A stretch of DNA of 64,000 nucleotides. Origin: Streptomyces sp. B21-083. GTDB taxonomy: Bacteria; Actinomycetota; Actinomycetes; Streptomycetales; Streptomycetaceae. A model generated the notes under the pieces. That model made no database searches. It saw nothing but the letters and a program-made list of their open reading frames with translations, and was not told where the DNA came from. Positions within the stretch are counted from its first letter, which is position 1, and each line of letters starts with the position of its first letter. This document shows, piece by piece, positions 11,795-20,069 of the stretch. A program made the translations under genes and the position numbers. The DNA is taken from NCBI RefSeq assembly GCF_036898825.1, contig NZ_JARUND010000002.1, forward strand, positions 4,092,001 to 4,156,000. The letters are read 5' to 3'.

Positions 11795-12424
11795 GCCCAA
11801 CTGCCCCGCATCCTATGCCCGGGGGTCTGTGATCTGCGACACGGGGTATTGCCGAACCTTTGTGATCTCCACCACCTGACGAAGGATCATGAAGTCGGAT
11901 GAGCGGTGATCTTCGCACGCGAAGCGTCCACGTGATCACCAGAGGTGACATTTTCCCCGGTTACCGCTGGTCAGGGGTGGCGTCTCCATATCAAGAGACT
12001 TCTTCTGCATGCAAATTGGTGGTGGACGGGAGCGCTTGATAATGGAGCGCGTTCACACCCGCGAGGCGAAGGAGTCGTGAATGTGGACGCCTGTCCGTGC
12101 GTGCACGCGTTCACGAGCGGCCGCGATCGACGATTCCCCCGCGAGACGCACCCCGACCGGTGACCGTTCCGTGACCTGTGCCACACCTGTGAAGGCCTGT
12201 GAAGATCGGGGGTTGGCCACGGACCGCAACCGATGGTAAGCAGAGGGCAATTCGGGCGTATCGATGAAAGTGCATGATCACAGGCATGATCGCCTGTGTC
12301 CGCAATGCCCGTTACGGCGTCAATAAAGAGTGACAGTCCGGGAATTTGGGGGCTCGATTGAACAACTGTGGCGCAGCACACGTTTCTTGAAGGTATGGAG
12401 GAGTCGCTGGTACCGCTAGTACCC
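11795..12424. other. Intergenic region between nuoA and the NlpC/P60 gene
   Basis: About 630 bp without a convincing gene, holding divergent promoters for nuoA (left) and the peptidase (right). Three CCTGTG copies occur at 12175, 12186 and 12196, spaced one DNA turn apart. GCATGATCACAGGCATGATC, an imperfect repeat, lies near 12271. I looked for the ydaO/c-di-AMP riboswitch that precedes many actinobacterial cell-wall hydrolase genes and could not recognise it. Confidence 0.5.
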
Positions 12425-13249
12425 ATGTCCCACACCGCTACCGCTCACATACGAACCCACCGGAAGCCCCGGCGTGCCGGCAACTCGTCTCTGGCGATGC
12501 GCGCCGGAGTCGCCGGTGGCGTTCTCGGCACCCTGGCAGTGGCGGGTGCGTCCAGCGCGGCGAACGCCGCCGAGCCTGTGACGCAGACACTCGAACTGCC
12601 CACCCTCACGGCCGACCTGGCCACTCAGATCGCCGAGTCCGCTGACGCCACGCAGCAGGCCGCCGCGAACTACGAGCTCCAGGCCGAGCGCGACGCCGCG
12701 GCCTCCAAGGCCGCTCAGGAGGCCCGTAAGGACCTCGCGGAGGCGAAGCAGAAGGCGGAGGCCAAGGAGAAGGCGGAGGCCGCTCGGAAGGCCGCTGCGG
12801 AGGCCGCTGTCTCCCGTTCCGCCGAGCGCGCCACCCTGGCCGCCTCGGACTCCGGCTCAAGCTCCCAGACGTCGCAGGTGGCCGCCCCCGCGAGTGGCAG
12901 CGTCGCGACCGTCATCGCCTTCCTCAACGCGCAGTTGGGCGACGCCTACGTCATGGGCGCCACGGGACCCAACGCGTGGGACTGCTCCTCCCTGGTCCAG
13001 GCCGCGTTCAAGCAGGTCGGCGTGGACCTCCCCCGGGTCTCGCAGGACCAGTCGATGCAGGGCACGGAGGTGTCGCTCTCCAACCTGGAGGTCGGGGACA
13101 TCCTCTACTGGGGTGCGAAGGGTTCCGCCTACCACGTGGCGGTGTACGTGGGGAACGGCCAGTACCTGGACGCGGCCAACCCGTCCAAGGGCGTAGTGGT
13201 GCAGGACCTGTCGGGATACCCGGCGTCGGGTGCGGTGCGCGTTCTCTGA
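12425..13249 (+). CDS. Secreted NlpC/P60 (C40) peptidoglycan hydrolase
   Basis: Predicted cell-wall endopeptidase of 274 residues. A basic N-region and hydrophobic stretch (GVAGGVLGTLAVAGASSAAN) form a signal peptide ending near AANAA. An Ala/Lys/Glu-rich coiled coil covers roughly residues 60-130, and the C-terminal NlpC/P60 domain has the catalytic cysteine in WDCSSLVQAAF and histidine in AYHVAVYVG. The start is uncertain: a GGAGGAG lies about 20 bases upstream of this ATG, and in-frame ATG 12395 or GTG 12368 could also serve. It sits divergent from nuo and is followed by a clear hairpin. Confidence 0.9.
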   Translation: MSHTATAHIRTHRKPRRAGNSSLAMRAGVAGGVLGTLAVAGASSAANAAEPVTQTLELPTLTADLATQIAESADATQQAAANYELQAERDAAASKAAQEARKDLAEAKQKAEAKEKAEAARKAAAEAAVSRSAERATLAASDSGSSSQTSQVAAPASGSVATVIAFLNAQLGDAYVMGATGPNAWDCSSLVQAAFKQVGVDLPRVSQDQSMQGTEVSLSNLEVGDILYWGAKGSAYHVAVYVGNGQYLDAANPSKGVVVQDLSGYPASGAVRVL

Positions 13250-13275
13250 GCGGACCGTCGAGGATTCACGGGTGA

Positions 13276-13304
13276 GGGTCGTTGCCGCTGGTGGGCAGCG
13301 ACCC
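13276..13304 (+). terminator. Hairpin terminator after the NlpC/P60 gene
   Basis: GGGTCGTTGCC pairs with GGCAGCGACCC (one G-T mismatch) around a 7-base loop, 26 bases after the stop codon, and is followed by TTCTCC. A second short CCCCC/GGGGG hairpin follows at about 13312-13324. Confidence 0.7.
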
Positions 13305-13324
13305 TTCTCCGCCCCCTGAGGGGG

Positions 13325-13579
13325 GGTGGCTGTGTGGACGTAGCCCGGCCGGACCGTGCCGTCGTGCGCGGGCTGGACAAGGACGGGAAGCCTCTGGTGG
13401 TCCAGGGGACGGGGTACTTCGCGCGCCGTCTGGAGCACGAGACAGACCATGTGAACGGACGCGTGTATCTGGACCGGCTCTCCAAGCGGGAGCGCAGGGG
13501 CGCGCTGCGGCAGGTGGCGGACCGTCGCGAGGCGGTGTTCGCGCGACGGACCGCCAAGCAGGAGGCCCTCACTTCCTGA
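13325..13579 (+). pseudogene. Peptide deformylase C-terminal remnant
   Basis: An open frame of about 82 codons matching only the last third of peptide deformylase, the enzyme that removes the formyl group from nascent proteins. The metal-binding HExxH helix is intact ([19 protein letters not shown]), followed by the usual RRGALRQ tail. The GxGxAAxQ and EGCLS motifs that complete the active site are missing. No signal or start for a complete enzyme lies upstream, where the NlpC terminator sits. It is best read as the residue of a deleted gene; expression as a short HExxH peptide cannot be excluded. Confidence 0.75.
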
Positions 13580-13630
13580 AAGGCCTCCCACTTCCTGAAA
13601 GGCCTCTCACCATCTGAAAGGCCTCAGCTC
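13570..13630 (+). repeat. Three tandem copies of CTGAAAGGCCTC
   Basis: CTGAAAGGCCTC occurs three times at about 19-20-bp spacing (from 13575, 13594 and 13614), between the deformylase remnant and the convergent reductase gene. Each copy contains the palindrome AGGCCT. Confidence 0.75.
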
Positions 13631-13649
13631 AGGCAACAGCCTCTGGCGG

Positions 13650-14933
13650 TCACGCCTTCGGCGCCACCTTGCTCAGGCCGTTGATGATCCGGTCCATCGC
13701 GTCGCCCCCGGTCGGGTCGGTCAGGTTGGCCAGCATCTTCAGGGTGAACTTCATCAACAAGGGGTGGGTCAGTCCGCGTTCGGCCGCGATCTTCATGACC
13801 TTCGGGTTGCCGATGAGCTTCACGAAGGCGCGGCCCAGCGTGTAGTAGCCGCCGTAGGTGTCCTTGAGCACGCGCGGGTAGCGCTGGAGCGCGATCTCCC
13901 GCTGGGCCGGTGTGGCCCGCGCGTGGGCCTGGACGATGACGTCGGCGGCGATCTGGCCGGATTCCATGGCGTAGGCGATGCCCTCGCCGTTGAAGGGGTT
14001 CACCAGGCCGCCGGCGTCGCCGACGAGCAGCAGGCCCTTCGTGTAGTGGGGCTGCCGGTTGAAGGCCATGGGAAGAGCGGCGCCGCGGATCGGGCCGGTC
14101 ATGTTGTCGGGGGTGTAGCCCCAGTCCTCCGGCATCGACGCGCACCAGGCCTTCAGCACCTCGCGCCAGTCCAGTTCCTTGAACGAGTCCGAGGTGTTGA
14201 GCACGCCGAGGCCGACGTTGGACGTGCCGTCGCCCATGCCGAAGATCCAGCCGTAGCCGGGGAGCAGGCGGTCCTCGGCGCCTCGCCGGTCCCAGAGTTC
14301 CAGCCAGGACTCCAGATAGTCGTCCTCGTGGCGCGGAGAGGTGAAGTACGTACGGACCGCGACGCCCATCGGGCGGTCCTCGCGGCGGTGCAGCCCCATC
14401 GCCAGGGAGAGGCGGGTGGAGTTGCCGTCGGCCGCGACCACCAGCGGGGCGTGGAAAGTGACCTCGCGCTTGTCCTCACCGAGTTTCGCGTGCACGCCGG
14501 TGATGCGGCCGGTGCGGTCGTCGGTGATCGGGGCGCCGACGTTGCAGCGTTCGTACAGGCGGGCGCCCGCCTTCTGGGCCTGGTGGGCGAGCTGTTCGTC
14601 GAAGTCGTCGCGCTTGCGGACGAGGCCGTAGTCCGGGAAGGAGGCGAGTTCCGGCCAGTCGAGCTGGAGGCGGACACCGCCGCCGATGATGCGGAGGCCC
14701 TTGTTCCGCAGCCAGCCGGCCTCCTCGGAGATGTCGATGCCCATCGCGACGAGCTGCTTGGTCGCCCGCGGCGTGAGGCCGTCGCCGCACACCTTCTCGC
14801 GCGGGAAGCTGGTCTTCTCCAGCAGCAGTACGTCGAGTCCGGCCTTCGCCAGGTAGTACGCGGTCGTGGAACCGGCTGGTCCGGCCCCGACGACGATCAC
14901 ATCGGCGGTGTTTTCGGAGAGGGGCTCGGTCAC
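13650..14933 (-). CDS. Geranylgeranyl reductase-family flavoprotein (MenJ-like)
   Basis: FAD-dependent oxidoreductase of 427 residues. The N-terminal Rossmann motif GAGPAGSTTAYYLAKAG, the family segment FPREKVCGDGLTPRA, the PGYGWIFGMGDG strand and the second FAD motif GDAGGLVNPFNGEGI all match the geranylgeranyl-reductase/MenJ group. MenJ of mycobacteria saturates one isoprene unit of menaquinone. Here menG and mqnC lie downstream and complex I upstream, so a role in partial saturation of the menaquinone side chain is likely, though a general lipid reductase is possible. Confidence 0.85.
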   Translation of the reverse strand: MTEPLSENTADVIVVGAGPAGSTTAYYLAKAGLDVLLLEKTSFPREKVCGDGLTPRATKQLVAMGIDISEEAGWLRNKGLRIIGGGVRLQLDWPELASFPDYGLVRKRDDFDEQLAHQAQKAGARLYERCNVGAPITDDRTGRITGVHAKLGEDKREVTFHAPLVVAADGNSTRLSLAMGLHRREDRPMGVAVRTYFTSPRHEDDYLESWLELWDRRGAEDRLLPGYGWIFGMGDGTSNVGLGVLNTSDSFKELDWREVLKAWCASMPEDWGYTPDNMTGPIRGAALPMAFNRQPHYTKGLLLVGDAGGLVNPFNGEGIAYAMESGQIAADVIVQAHARATPAQREIALQRYPRVLKDTYGGYYTLGRAFVKLIGNPKVMKIAAERGLTHPLLMKFTLKMLANLTDPTGGDAMDRIINGLSKVAPKA

Positions 14934-15032
14934 GACGGGTTCTCCCCAAGACTCTCAAATCTGCGTGCCGACCGGCACTGGACATGGGCAGTCTATTCAG
15001 CAGTACTGATCACCCGGCTGAAGGGCTGCCCC

Positions 15033-15539
15033 GTGAACCGAGCGCTCCCCGTAGTACGCCTCCGTGTTCCCACCGACGAGGACGCCTTCGCGTGGCACCG
15101 GGTCTTCGACGACCCCGATGTCATGGAGTTCCACGGGGGCAGGTCGGCGGAACTCTCCGTCTACGAGGAACTCACCGCCCGCCAACGCCGGCACGACGCC
15201 GAATACGGGTTCTGCCTGTGGACCATGCTCGACGAGTCGGACCAGGTCATCGGCTTCACGGGCGCCCAGCCGTGGCCGCAGGACTGGGGCCCCAAGGGGG
15301 AGATCGAGATCGGCTGGCGGCTCGGACGGGCCTACTGGGGGCAGGGGTACGCGACCGCGGCGGCCGGGTTGACGCTGGACAGGGTGCGCTCGGCAGGCGT
15401 GTCCAGCGTGGTCGCGATGGTCCTGTCCCGCAATGAGCGGTCCATCGCGGTCACCCGACGGCTGGGTATGCGGCTCACGGACGTCTTCACGACGCCGACG
15501 CTGGAGCAGGAGGGGCACTGCTACCGGCTTGATCTGTGA
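15033..15539 (+). CDS. GNAT-family N-acetyltransferase (RimJ/RimL type)
   Basis: 168-residue acetyltransferase. It opens with the typical substrate-entry segment (LRVPTDEDAFAWHRVFDDPD), then the acetyl-CoA loop GWRLGRAYWGQGYATAAA and the C-terminal SRNERSIAVTRRLGMR characteristic of the RimJ/RimL subfamily, which acetylates protein N-termini or small amines. GTG start with AAGGG about 8 bases upstream. Divergent from the MenJ-like gene. The substrate cannot be deduced. Confidence 0.88.
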   Translation: MNRALPVVRLRVPTDEDAFAWHRVFDDPDVMEFHGGRSAELSVYEELTARQRRHDAEYGFCLWTMLDESDQVIGFTGAQPWPQDWGPKGEIEIGWRLGRAYWGQGYATAAAGLTLDRVRSAGVSSVVAMVLSRNERSIAVTRRLGMRLTDVFTTPTLEQEGHCYRLDL

Positions 15540-15639
15540 CCGTCGACAGTTACAGAGGGTAGTAATTTGGCGTCGGAAATCACTTACTGCTTCCGGACGG
15601 TGCGCGGCCGGGGTTACCCTGCCCGTACCGCTGGGGGTG

Positions 15640-15984
15640 ATGTCCGTGCGCACAACACCCAATACATCCGACGTGCGCGTGCCGAAGCTCGTCGGCCTGA
15701 TGGCCATGGACGCGCGCGAGAGGGCGAGGGCTCACGGCGTGCTGCTCGCTGCGCCCGACCGGCCCGAATTCCATCTCACCCTCGTCGACTACGTCGTACG
15801 GCAGTATCCGCCGCCGGGGGTCGAGATACCGCGCGGTGCCTTCGTCACCGTGTGGTTCGACTTCGGGGAGGGGGAGGGCGGCGGAGGCGCGGGGGTGCGT
15901 GAGCCGCGGGTGCCGAAGCCTCCCAGGGGCGGGCTGGAGCGCGAACTCGACCGTCCCGGTGACGCGTTCGAGGCGATCAGGTGA
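15640..15984 (+). CDS. Small PASTA-domain protein
   Basis: 114 residues with one PASTA domain at about residues 12-75 (VPKLVGLMAMDARERARAHG and YPPPGVEIPRGAFVTVW), followed by a Gly- and Pro-rich tail. PASTA domains usually bind peptidoglycan fragments on kinases or penicillin-binding proteins. No membrane segment or signal peptide is seen, so this is a stand-alone, probably cytoplasmic version. ATG 15640 follows GGGGG closely; GTG 15646 is an alternative. Confidence 0.8.
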   Translation: MSVRTTPNTSDVRVPKLVGLMAMDARERARAHGVLLAAPDRPEFHLTLVDYVVRQYPPPGVEIPRGAFVTVWFDFGEGEGGGGAGVREPRVPKPPRGGLERELDRPGDAFEAIR

Positions 15985-16041
15985 CCGGGAGGGCGAGCTC
16001 AGCAGCGGCGCGGGCTACGCCTCGTACACGGATTTCAGCTA

Positions 16042-16077
16042 CAGCCGCTACGGCTGCAGCCGCTACGGCTACGGCTG
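16042..16077. terminator. Duplicated palindrome between convergent genes
   Basis: CAGCCGCTACGGCTG is a perfect hairpin (CAGCCG/CGGCTG) that is repeated immediately, the second copy extended by CTACGG. It overlaps the menG stop codon and lies after the PASTA gene, so it probably terminates transcription from both sides. Confidence 0.6.
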
Positions 16078-16764
16078 CTTGAAGCCGCGGTGCAGGGCTA
16101 CTACCCCGCCCGTGAGGTTGCGCCAGGCGGTCTTCGACCAGCCCGCGTCGCGCAGCAGTTCGGCCAGGGCCGGCTGGTCGGGCCAGGCGCGGATGGATTC
16201 GGCGAGGTAGACGTACGCGTCGGGGTTCGAGGAGACCGCGCGGGCGACCGGGGGCAGGGCGCGCATCAGGTACTCCGTGTACACCGTGCGGAAGGGCGCC
16301 CAGGTCGGGTGCGAGAACTCGCAGATCACGACCCGCCCGCCGGGGCGCGTGACCCGGTACAGCTCCCGCAGTGCCGCGCCGGTGTCCTGGACGTTGCGCA
16401 GCCCGAAGGAGATCGTCACCGCGTCGAAGGTGTCGTCCTTGAACGGCAGCTTGGTGGCGTCGCCCGCCGTGAAGGGCAGCCAGGGGTTGTTCCGCTTGCC
16501 GACCCTGAGCATGCCGAGGGAGAAGTCGCAGGGGACGACGTACGCGCCCGTACGGGCGAAGGGGAGGGAGGACGTGGCCGTACCGGCGGCCAGGTCGAGG
16601 ATCTTCTGCGCCGGGCGGGCGTCGACCGCCTTCGCGACCTCCTTGCGCCACACACGGTCCTGGCCGAGCGACAGCACGTCGTTCGTGAGGTCGTACCGTT
16701 CCGCCACGTCGTCGAACATCGAGGCGACTTCGTGCGGCTGCTTGTTCAGGGATGCGCGGGTCAC
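16069..16764 (-). CDS. menG: Demethylmenaquinone methyltransferase
   Basis: SAM-dependent C-methyltransferase of the UbiE/MenG family, 231 residues, the usual length. It carries out the last step of menaquinone synthesis, methylating demethylmenaquinone. The N-terminus [23 protein letters not shown] motif I (ILDLAAGTA), the acidic motif after the second strand (PCDFSLGML) and the UbiE signature [20 protein letters not shown] are all present. The start is GTG; an upstream extension of the frame has no support. Orientation matches mqnC. Confidence 0.95.
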   Translation of the reverse strand: MTRASLNKQPHEVASMFDDVAERYDLTNDVLSLGQDRVWRKEVAKAVDARPAQKILDLAAGTATSSLPFARTGAYVVPCDFSLGMLRVGKRNNPWLPFTAGDATKLPFKDDTFDAVTISFGLRNVQDTGAALRELYRVTRPGGRVVICEFSHPTWAPFRTVYTEYLMRALPPVARAVSSNPDAYVYLAESIRAWPDQPALAELLRDAGWSKTAWRNLTGGVVALHRGFKQP

Positions 16765-16934
16765 GTGCCCATTGTGGCAGTAGGTACGCCACGTCCTCCC
16801 GGCGGCACGGGTGCGGGGCGGGACTGGCCGGGGCGGCCCGGGCGTACCTGGCGCGCTCGGCATGAACCACTCAGAACGCCTGCGCGAGCGGGATGTCGTG
16901 AGGTCGTAGGAGCCCGTCTCGGCCCATGACGGCG

Positions 16935-17286
16935 AATGCGACAGCGCGTCGGCGCTGGCCAAGGCCTACGGAGCCGCCCTGGACACCGCCGGTTCGACCC
17001 AGGCCGACTTCGACGTCGAGGGCGACACGCGCACCGACTGCGCGTCCGTCGAGCTGCGTTCGAAGGCGATCGCCCTGCTGCAGAAGGAGCGCACCGACCT
17101 GAGCGTCACGACAACACCTCCCTGCAGGTGTCCACCGTCAACATCATGACGATGAACTACAGCAGCGAGTACGCCGGCGACATGGGCCAGTACGCGCTCA
17201 CATCAGCGGCGGCGACGCACGACCAGCTTGCCGACATCTTGGGGCTCTCGGAGGCGGGGGCTTTTGCGGTGGTGCTTTCGGGATGA
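16935..17286 (+). pseudogene. Decayed chitinase (GH18-like) fragment
   Basis: Two pieces of a secreted GH18 chitinase are readable. One frame gives [20 protein letters not shown] followed by VEG, which includes the catalytic DxDxE strand. After about 17,105 the match moves to another frame (VNIMTMNYSSEYAGDMGQYA). The central part between them, the N-terminus, signal peptide and C-terminal barrel strands are missing. A deletion with frameshift explains both. No intact chitinase lies nearby. Confidence 0.7.
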
Positions 17287-17309
17287 GTGAGGTTAAGAGG
17301 GTTGCTTGC

Positions 17310-17363
17310 CTTTCAGGTGCGGGTTCGTGGGGGCTTTCGCGCACTTCCCCGCGCCCCTGAAAG
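17310..17363. terminator. Bidirectional hairpin terminator
   Basis: CTTTCAGG and CCTGAAAG form the outer stem, with an inner GCGGG/CCCGC pairing around GTGGGGGCTTTCGCGCAC. It lies between the chitinase remnant and the convergent short amidohydrolase-like gene. The inner segment resembles a hairpin repeat common between Streptomyces genes. Confidence 0.7.
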
Positions 17364-17370
17364 ACGACCC

Positions 17371-17817
17371 TCACCGGCGTCTGTGCACCAGGCGACCCGC
17401 GCAGACCGTCGCTATGCACGCCCCGTCCTCGTCGAAAACGGCAAGGTCGGCTCGTTCGCCGTCGACGATCGTCGGGATCCGTGTCCGCGTCAGTACGGCG
17501 ACGTCGTTACGGGCGGCAGCTGATCGCAGGTCCGGTGAGGTGGCGTACTCCGCCAGTACCGCCACCGCGCCCCCCTTGAGCACGGCGTGCACGCGTTCTC
17601 GCGGGGTCGGGGCGTCCGGGAGCGGGCCCTCGTGGACGAGCCCCGGGCCCAGCACGCCCGGCCAACGCCGGATGCGTGCCCCCGGGAACCGCTCCGCCAC
17701 CTCGGTGAGCGGACCCACGGCGGCGACCCGGTTGCCGTCGACCGCGACGGCGCCGTCCTTCAGCGGGTCAGCACCCGGGGTGGTACGCACCTCGTCGGCG
17801 GCGTGAATCGTCAGCAC
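17371..17817 (-). CDS. Imidazolonepropionase-like protein, shortened
   Basis: 148 residues. The N-terminal VLTIHAADEV and the strands leading to RRWPGVLGPGLVHEG resemble the beta-sandwich of amidohydrolase-superfamily proteins, and the C-terminal GERADLAVFDEDGACIATV matches the closing strands. The segment between, which would hold the barrel, is only about 60 residues, so no metal-binding histidine set is present. The start is GTG with no clear ribosome site, 38 bases after mqnC. It is likely an internally deleted relative of a protein usually found beside mqnC; function unknown. Confidence 0.6.
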   Translation of the reverse strand: MLTIHAADEVRTTPGADPLKDGAVAVDGNRVAAVGPLTEVAERFPGARIRRWPGVLGPGLVHEGPLPDAPTPRERVHAVLKGGAVAVLAEYATSPDLRSAAARNDVAVLTRTRIPTIVDGERADLAVFDEDGACIATVCAGRLVHRRR

Positions 17818-17855
17818 AGGAAAGCCAGTTGGTCGGTTGCCAGTCGGTCGGTCGC

Positions 17856-19070
17856 TCAGTTGCTGGCGAGGAGCTTCAGCTCCGGGTGGGCCGTGCCGCC
17901 CTCGATCGCGGTGGACGAGATGTGGGACATGACGCGCTCGTCGACCGGGTCGTTCGCCGGGTCGTCGTGGACGACGATGTGCTCGTACGTCGTGGCCCGC
18001 TGGGCGGGGACGCGGCCCGCCTTGCGGATCAGGTCGATGATCTCCATACGGTTGGAGCGGTGCTTGGCACCGGCGCTGGAGACGACGTTCTCCTCCAGCA
18101 TGATCGAGCCGAGGTCGTCCGCGCCGTAGTGCAGGGACAGTTGGCCGGCTTCCTTGCCCGTGGTGAGCCACGAGCCCTGGATGTGGGCGATGTTGTCCAT
18201 GAAGAGACGCGCGATGGCGATCATGCGCAGGTACTCGAAGATCGTGGCCTGCGTACGGCCCTTGAGGTGGTTGTTCTCGGCCTGGTAGGTGTACGGGATG
18301 AAGGCCCGGAAGCCGCCCGTCCGGTCCTGTACGTCACGGATCATCCGCAGGTGCTCGATGCGCTCGGCGTTGGTCTCGCCGGTGCCCATGAGCATGGTGG
18401 ACGTCGACTCGACGCCCAGCCCGTGCGCGGTCTCCATGATCTCCAGCCAGCGTTCGCCGGACTCCTTGAGGGGCGCGATGGCCTTGCGGGGGCGCGCGGG
18501 GAGCAGCTCCGCGCCGGCGCCGGCGAAGGAGTCGAGGCCGGCGTCGTGGATCCGGGTGATCGCCTCCTCGACCGAGACCTTCGAGATCCGGGCCATGTGC
18601 TCGACCTCGCTCGCCCCCAGGCTGTGGATGACGAGCTGCGGGAACTCGGCCTTGATCGCGGCGAAGTGCTTCTCGTAGTACTCGACGCCGTAGTCCGGGT
18701 GGTGGCCGCCCTGGAACATGATCTGCGTGCCGCCGAGTTCGACGGTCTCCGCGCACCGGCGCAGGATGTCGTCGAGATCGCGGGTCCAGCCCTTGGCCTT
18801 GTCCTTGGGTGCGGCGTAGAAGGCGCAGAACTTGCACGCCGTGACGCACACGTTCGTGTAGTTGATGTTGCGCTCGATGATGTACGTCGCGATGTGCTCC
18901 GTACCCGCGTACCGGCGGCGGCGTACGGTGTCGGCGGCCGATCCGAGCGCGTGCAGCGGGGCATCGCGGTAGAGGTGGAGCGCCTCTTCGGGGGTGATCC
19001 GCTCGCCTGCCGCGGCACGGTCGAGGACGGCTGTGACATCAAACGACATGGGGGCGGCGTTCTCGGTCAC
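17856..19070 (-). CDS. mqnC: Cyclic dehypoxanthinyl futalosine synthase
   Basis: Radical-SAM enzyme of the futalosine route to menaquinone; it cyclises dehypoxanthinyl futalosine. 404 residues with the CxxxCxxC cluster motif in NVCVTACKFCAFY, the family-specific GGTQIMFQGGHHPDYGVEYY, and ending TAHPELKLLASN. The GTG start follows AAGGGACG at good spacing; an ATG seven codons in is possible. Its presence shows that this organism makes menaquinone by the futalosine rather than the MenA-F route. mqnA, mqnB and mqnD are not in the window. Confidence 0.96.
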   Translation of the reverse strand: MTENAAPMSFDVTAVLDRAAAGERITPEEALHLYRDAPLHALGSAADTVRRRRYAGTEHIATYIIERNINYTNVCVTACKFCAFYAAPKDKAKGWTRDLDDILRRCAETVELGGTQIMFQGGHHPDYGVEYYEKHFAAIKAEFPQLVIHSLGASEVEHMARISKVSVEEAITRIHDAGLDSFAGAGAELLPARPRKAIAPLKESGERWLEIMETAHGLGVESTSTMLMGTGETNAERIEHLRMIRDVQDRTGGFRAFIPYTYQAENNHLKGRTQATIFEYLRMIAIARLFMDNIAHIQGSWLTTGKEAGQLSLHYGADDLGSIMLEENVVSSAGAKHRSNRMEIIDLIRKAGRVPAQRATTYEHIVVHDDPANDPVDERVMSHISSTAIEGGTAHPELKLLASN

Positions 19071-19138
19071 CGGGCGTCCCTTCGGCAGGCGTGAGGCGGA
19101 CCGTTCCAGCGTACGTCAGCGTCCCGTCCCGCCTCACG

Positions 19139-20059
19139 TCAGGCCGCGTAGGCCCCGATCAGCAGCCCGACGAACGCGCCCGCGATCAGGAACGGGCCGA
19201 ACGGGATGGACGTCTTGCGCCCGGCGCGCCGCGCGACGACCAGGGCGAGACCGTAAAGGCCGCCGAACAGGAACCCGGCGAAGGTGCCGAGCACGACACT
19301 CCCCCAGCCGTACCAGCCGAGCATCGCCCCCAGCCCGAGGGCGAGTTTCACATCGCCGAAGCCCATGCCGCCCGGGCTGATGAGGAAGAGCACGAAGTAC
19401 GCGCCCCCGAGCACCAGGCCGCCCAGCAAGGAGGTGAGCCAGTCGCCGGCGTGCTCGGGCAGCAGCGCGGCGACGCCCAGCAGGACGAGGGCGGCGGCGG
19501 CCAGCGGCAGGGTCAGCGGGTCGGGCAGCCGCTGCACCCGGAAGTCCACGACCGCGAGCAGCACCCCGACGGGCGCGAGCAGCAGCCAGGCGCCGAGCTC
19601 GGGCCGGGTACCGGTCGCGGCGGCTAGCGCGGCACACACGAGCGCGGTGGCGAGGGCGAGGAGGGGGGTGCTGGGCCCGTATGAAGCATTCGTAGCTCCG
19701 TACGAAGCATTCGTGACTCCGTACGAAGCATTCGTGACTCCGTACGAAGCATTCGTGACTCCGTACGAAGCATTCATAGCTCCGTCGCTGCTCTCGCTCT
19801 CGCTTCCGTCGTACGAGGGGCCGGCCGCGCCCGGCGCGAGGTGCCCGGCGTCCTGCTGGTCCTTGCCGCTGCCCGTACCGGCGCAGGTCGTGCAGCGCGC
19901 CAGGCCCAGTCGGCCGCCCAGGGGGTGACCCTGCGGGCAGCGGTCCCGCCAGGTCTCCTCGGGTGGGACGGAGAACCGGTAGGCGGCGCGGGGTACGAGC
20001 GTCCCGGCCGCCGCGCCCCAGAGGGCGGCGGCGACCACGATCAGCTGGTCGACGCTCAT
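19139..20059 (-). CDS. Prepilin peptidase (A24 family) with NASYGVT repeats
   Basis: Membrane aspartic peptidase, 306 residues, expected to cleave Flp pilin and TadE leaders. The catalytic aspartates are in VVDFRVQRLPD and GMGFGDVKLALG. A cysteine cluster (CPQGH, CTTC) near the N-terminus resembles the zinc-binding loop of larger type IV prepilin peptidases. Between it and the membrane domain lies an insert of five NASYG-type heptads encoded by a 21-bp tandem repeat. It starts 10 bases after the LysM-BTAD gene, so both are probably co-transcribed. Confidence 0.88.
   Translation of the reverse strand: MSVDQLIVVAAALWGAAAGTLVPRAAYRFSVPPEETWRDRCPQGHPLGGRLGLARCTTCAGTGSGKDQQDAGHLAPGAAGPSYDGSESESSDGAMNASYGVTNASYGVTNASYGVTNASYGATNASYGPSTPLLALATALVCAALAAATGTRPELGAWLLLAPVGVLLAVVDFRVQRLPDPLTLPLAAAALVLLGVAALLPEHAGDWLTSLLGGLVLGGAYFVLFLISPGGMGFGDVKLALGLGAMLGWYGWGSVVLGTFAGFLFGGLYGLALVVARRAGRKTSIPFGPFLIAGAFVGLLIGAYAA
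19680..19777 (-). repeat. 21-bp tandem repeat inside the prepilin peptidase gene
   Basis: Five near-identical 21-bp units (core ACGAAGCATTCGTGACTCCG), in phase with the reading frame, encode five successive NASYG-type heptads (V-T, A-T or P-S linkers). The three central units are identical. Confidence 0.92.
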
Positions 20060-20069
20060 CCGACAGCGC

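Noticed and set aside
12100..12424. ydaO (c-di-AMP) riboswitch before the NlpC/P60 gene
   Set aside because: Expected for the gene class, but the conserved core sequences could not be recognised here.
11971..12435. 154-codon minus-strand frame in the nuoA/NlpC gap
   Set aside because: Residue composition is that of random GC-rich DNA, with no ribosome site; overlaps promoters.
13764..15032. Long plus-strand open frame upstream of the GNAT gene
   Set aside because: Antisense to the MenJ-like reductase; only the last 168 codons from GTG 15033 look like a real protein.
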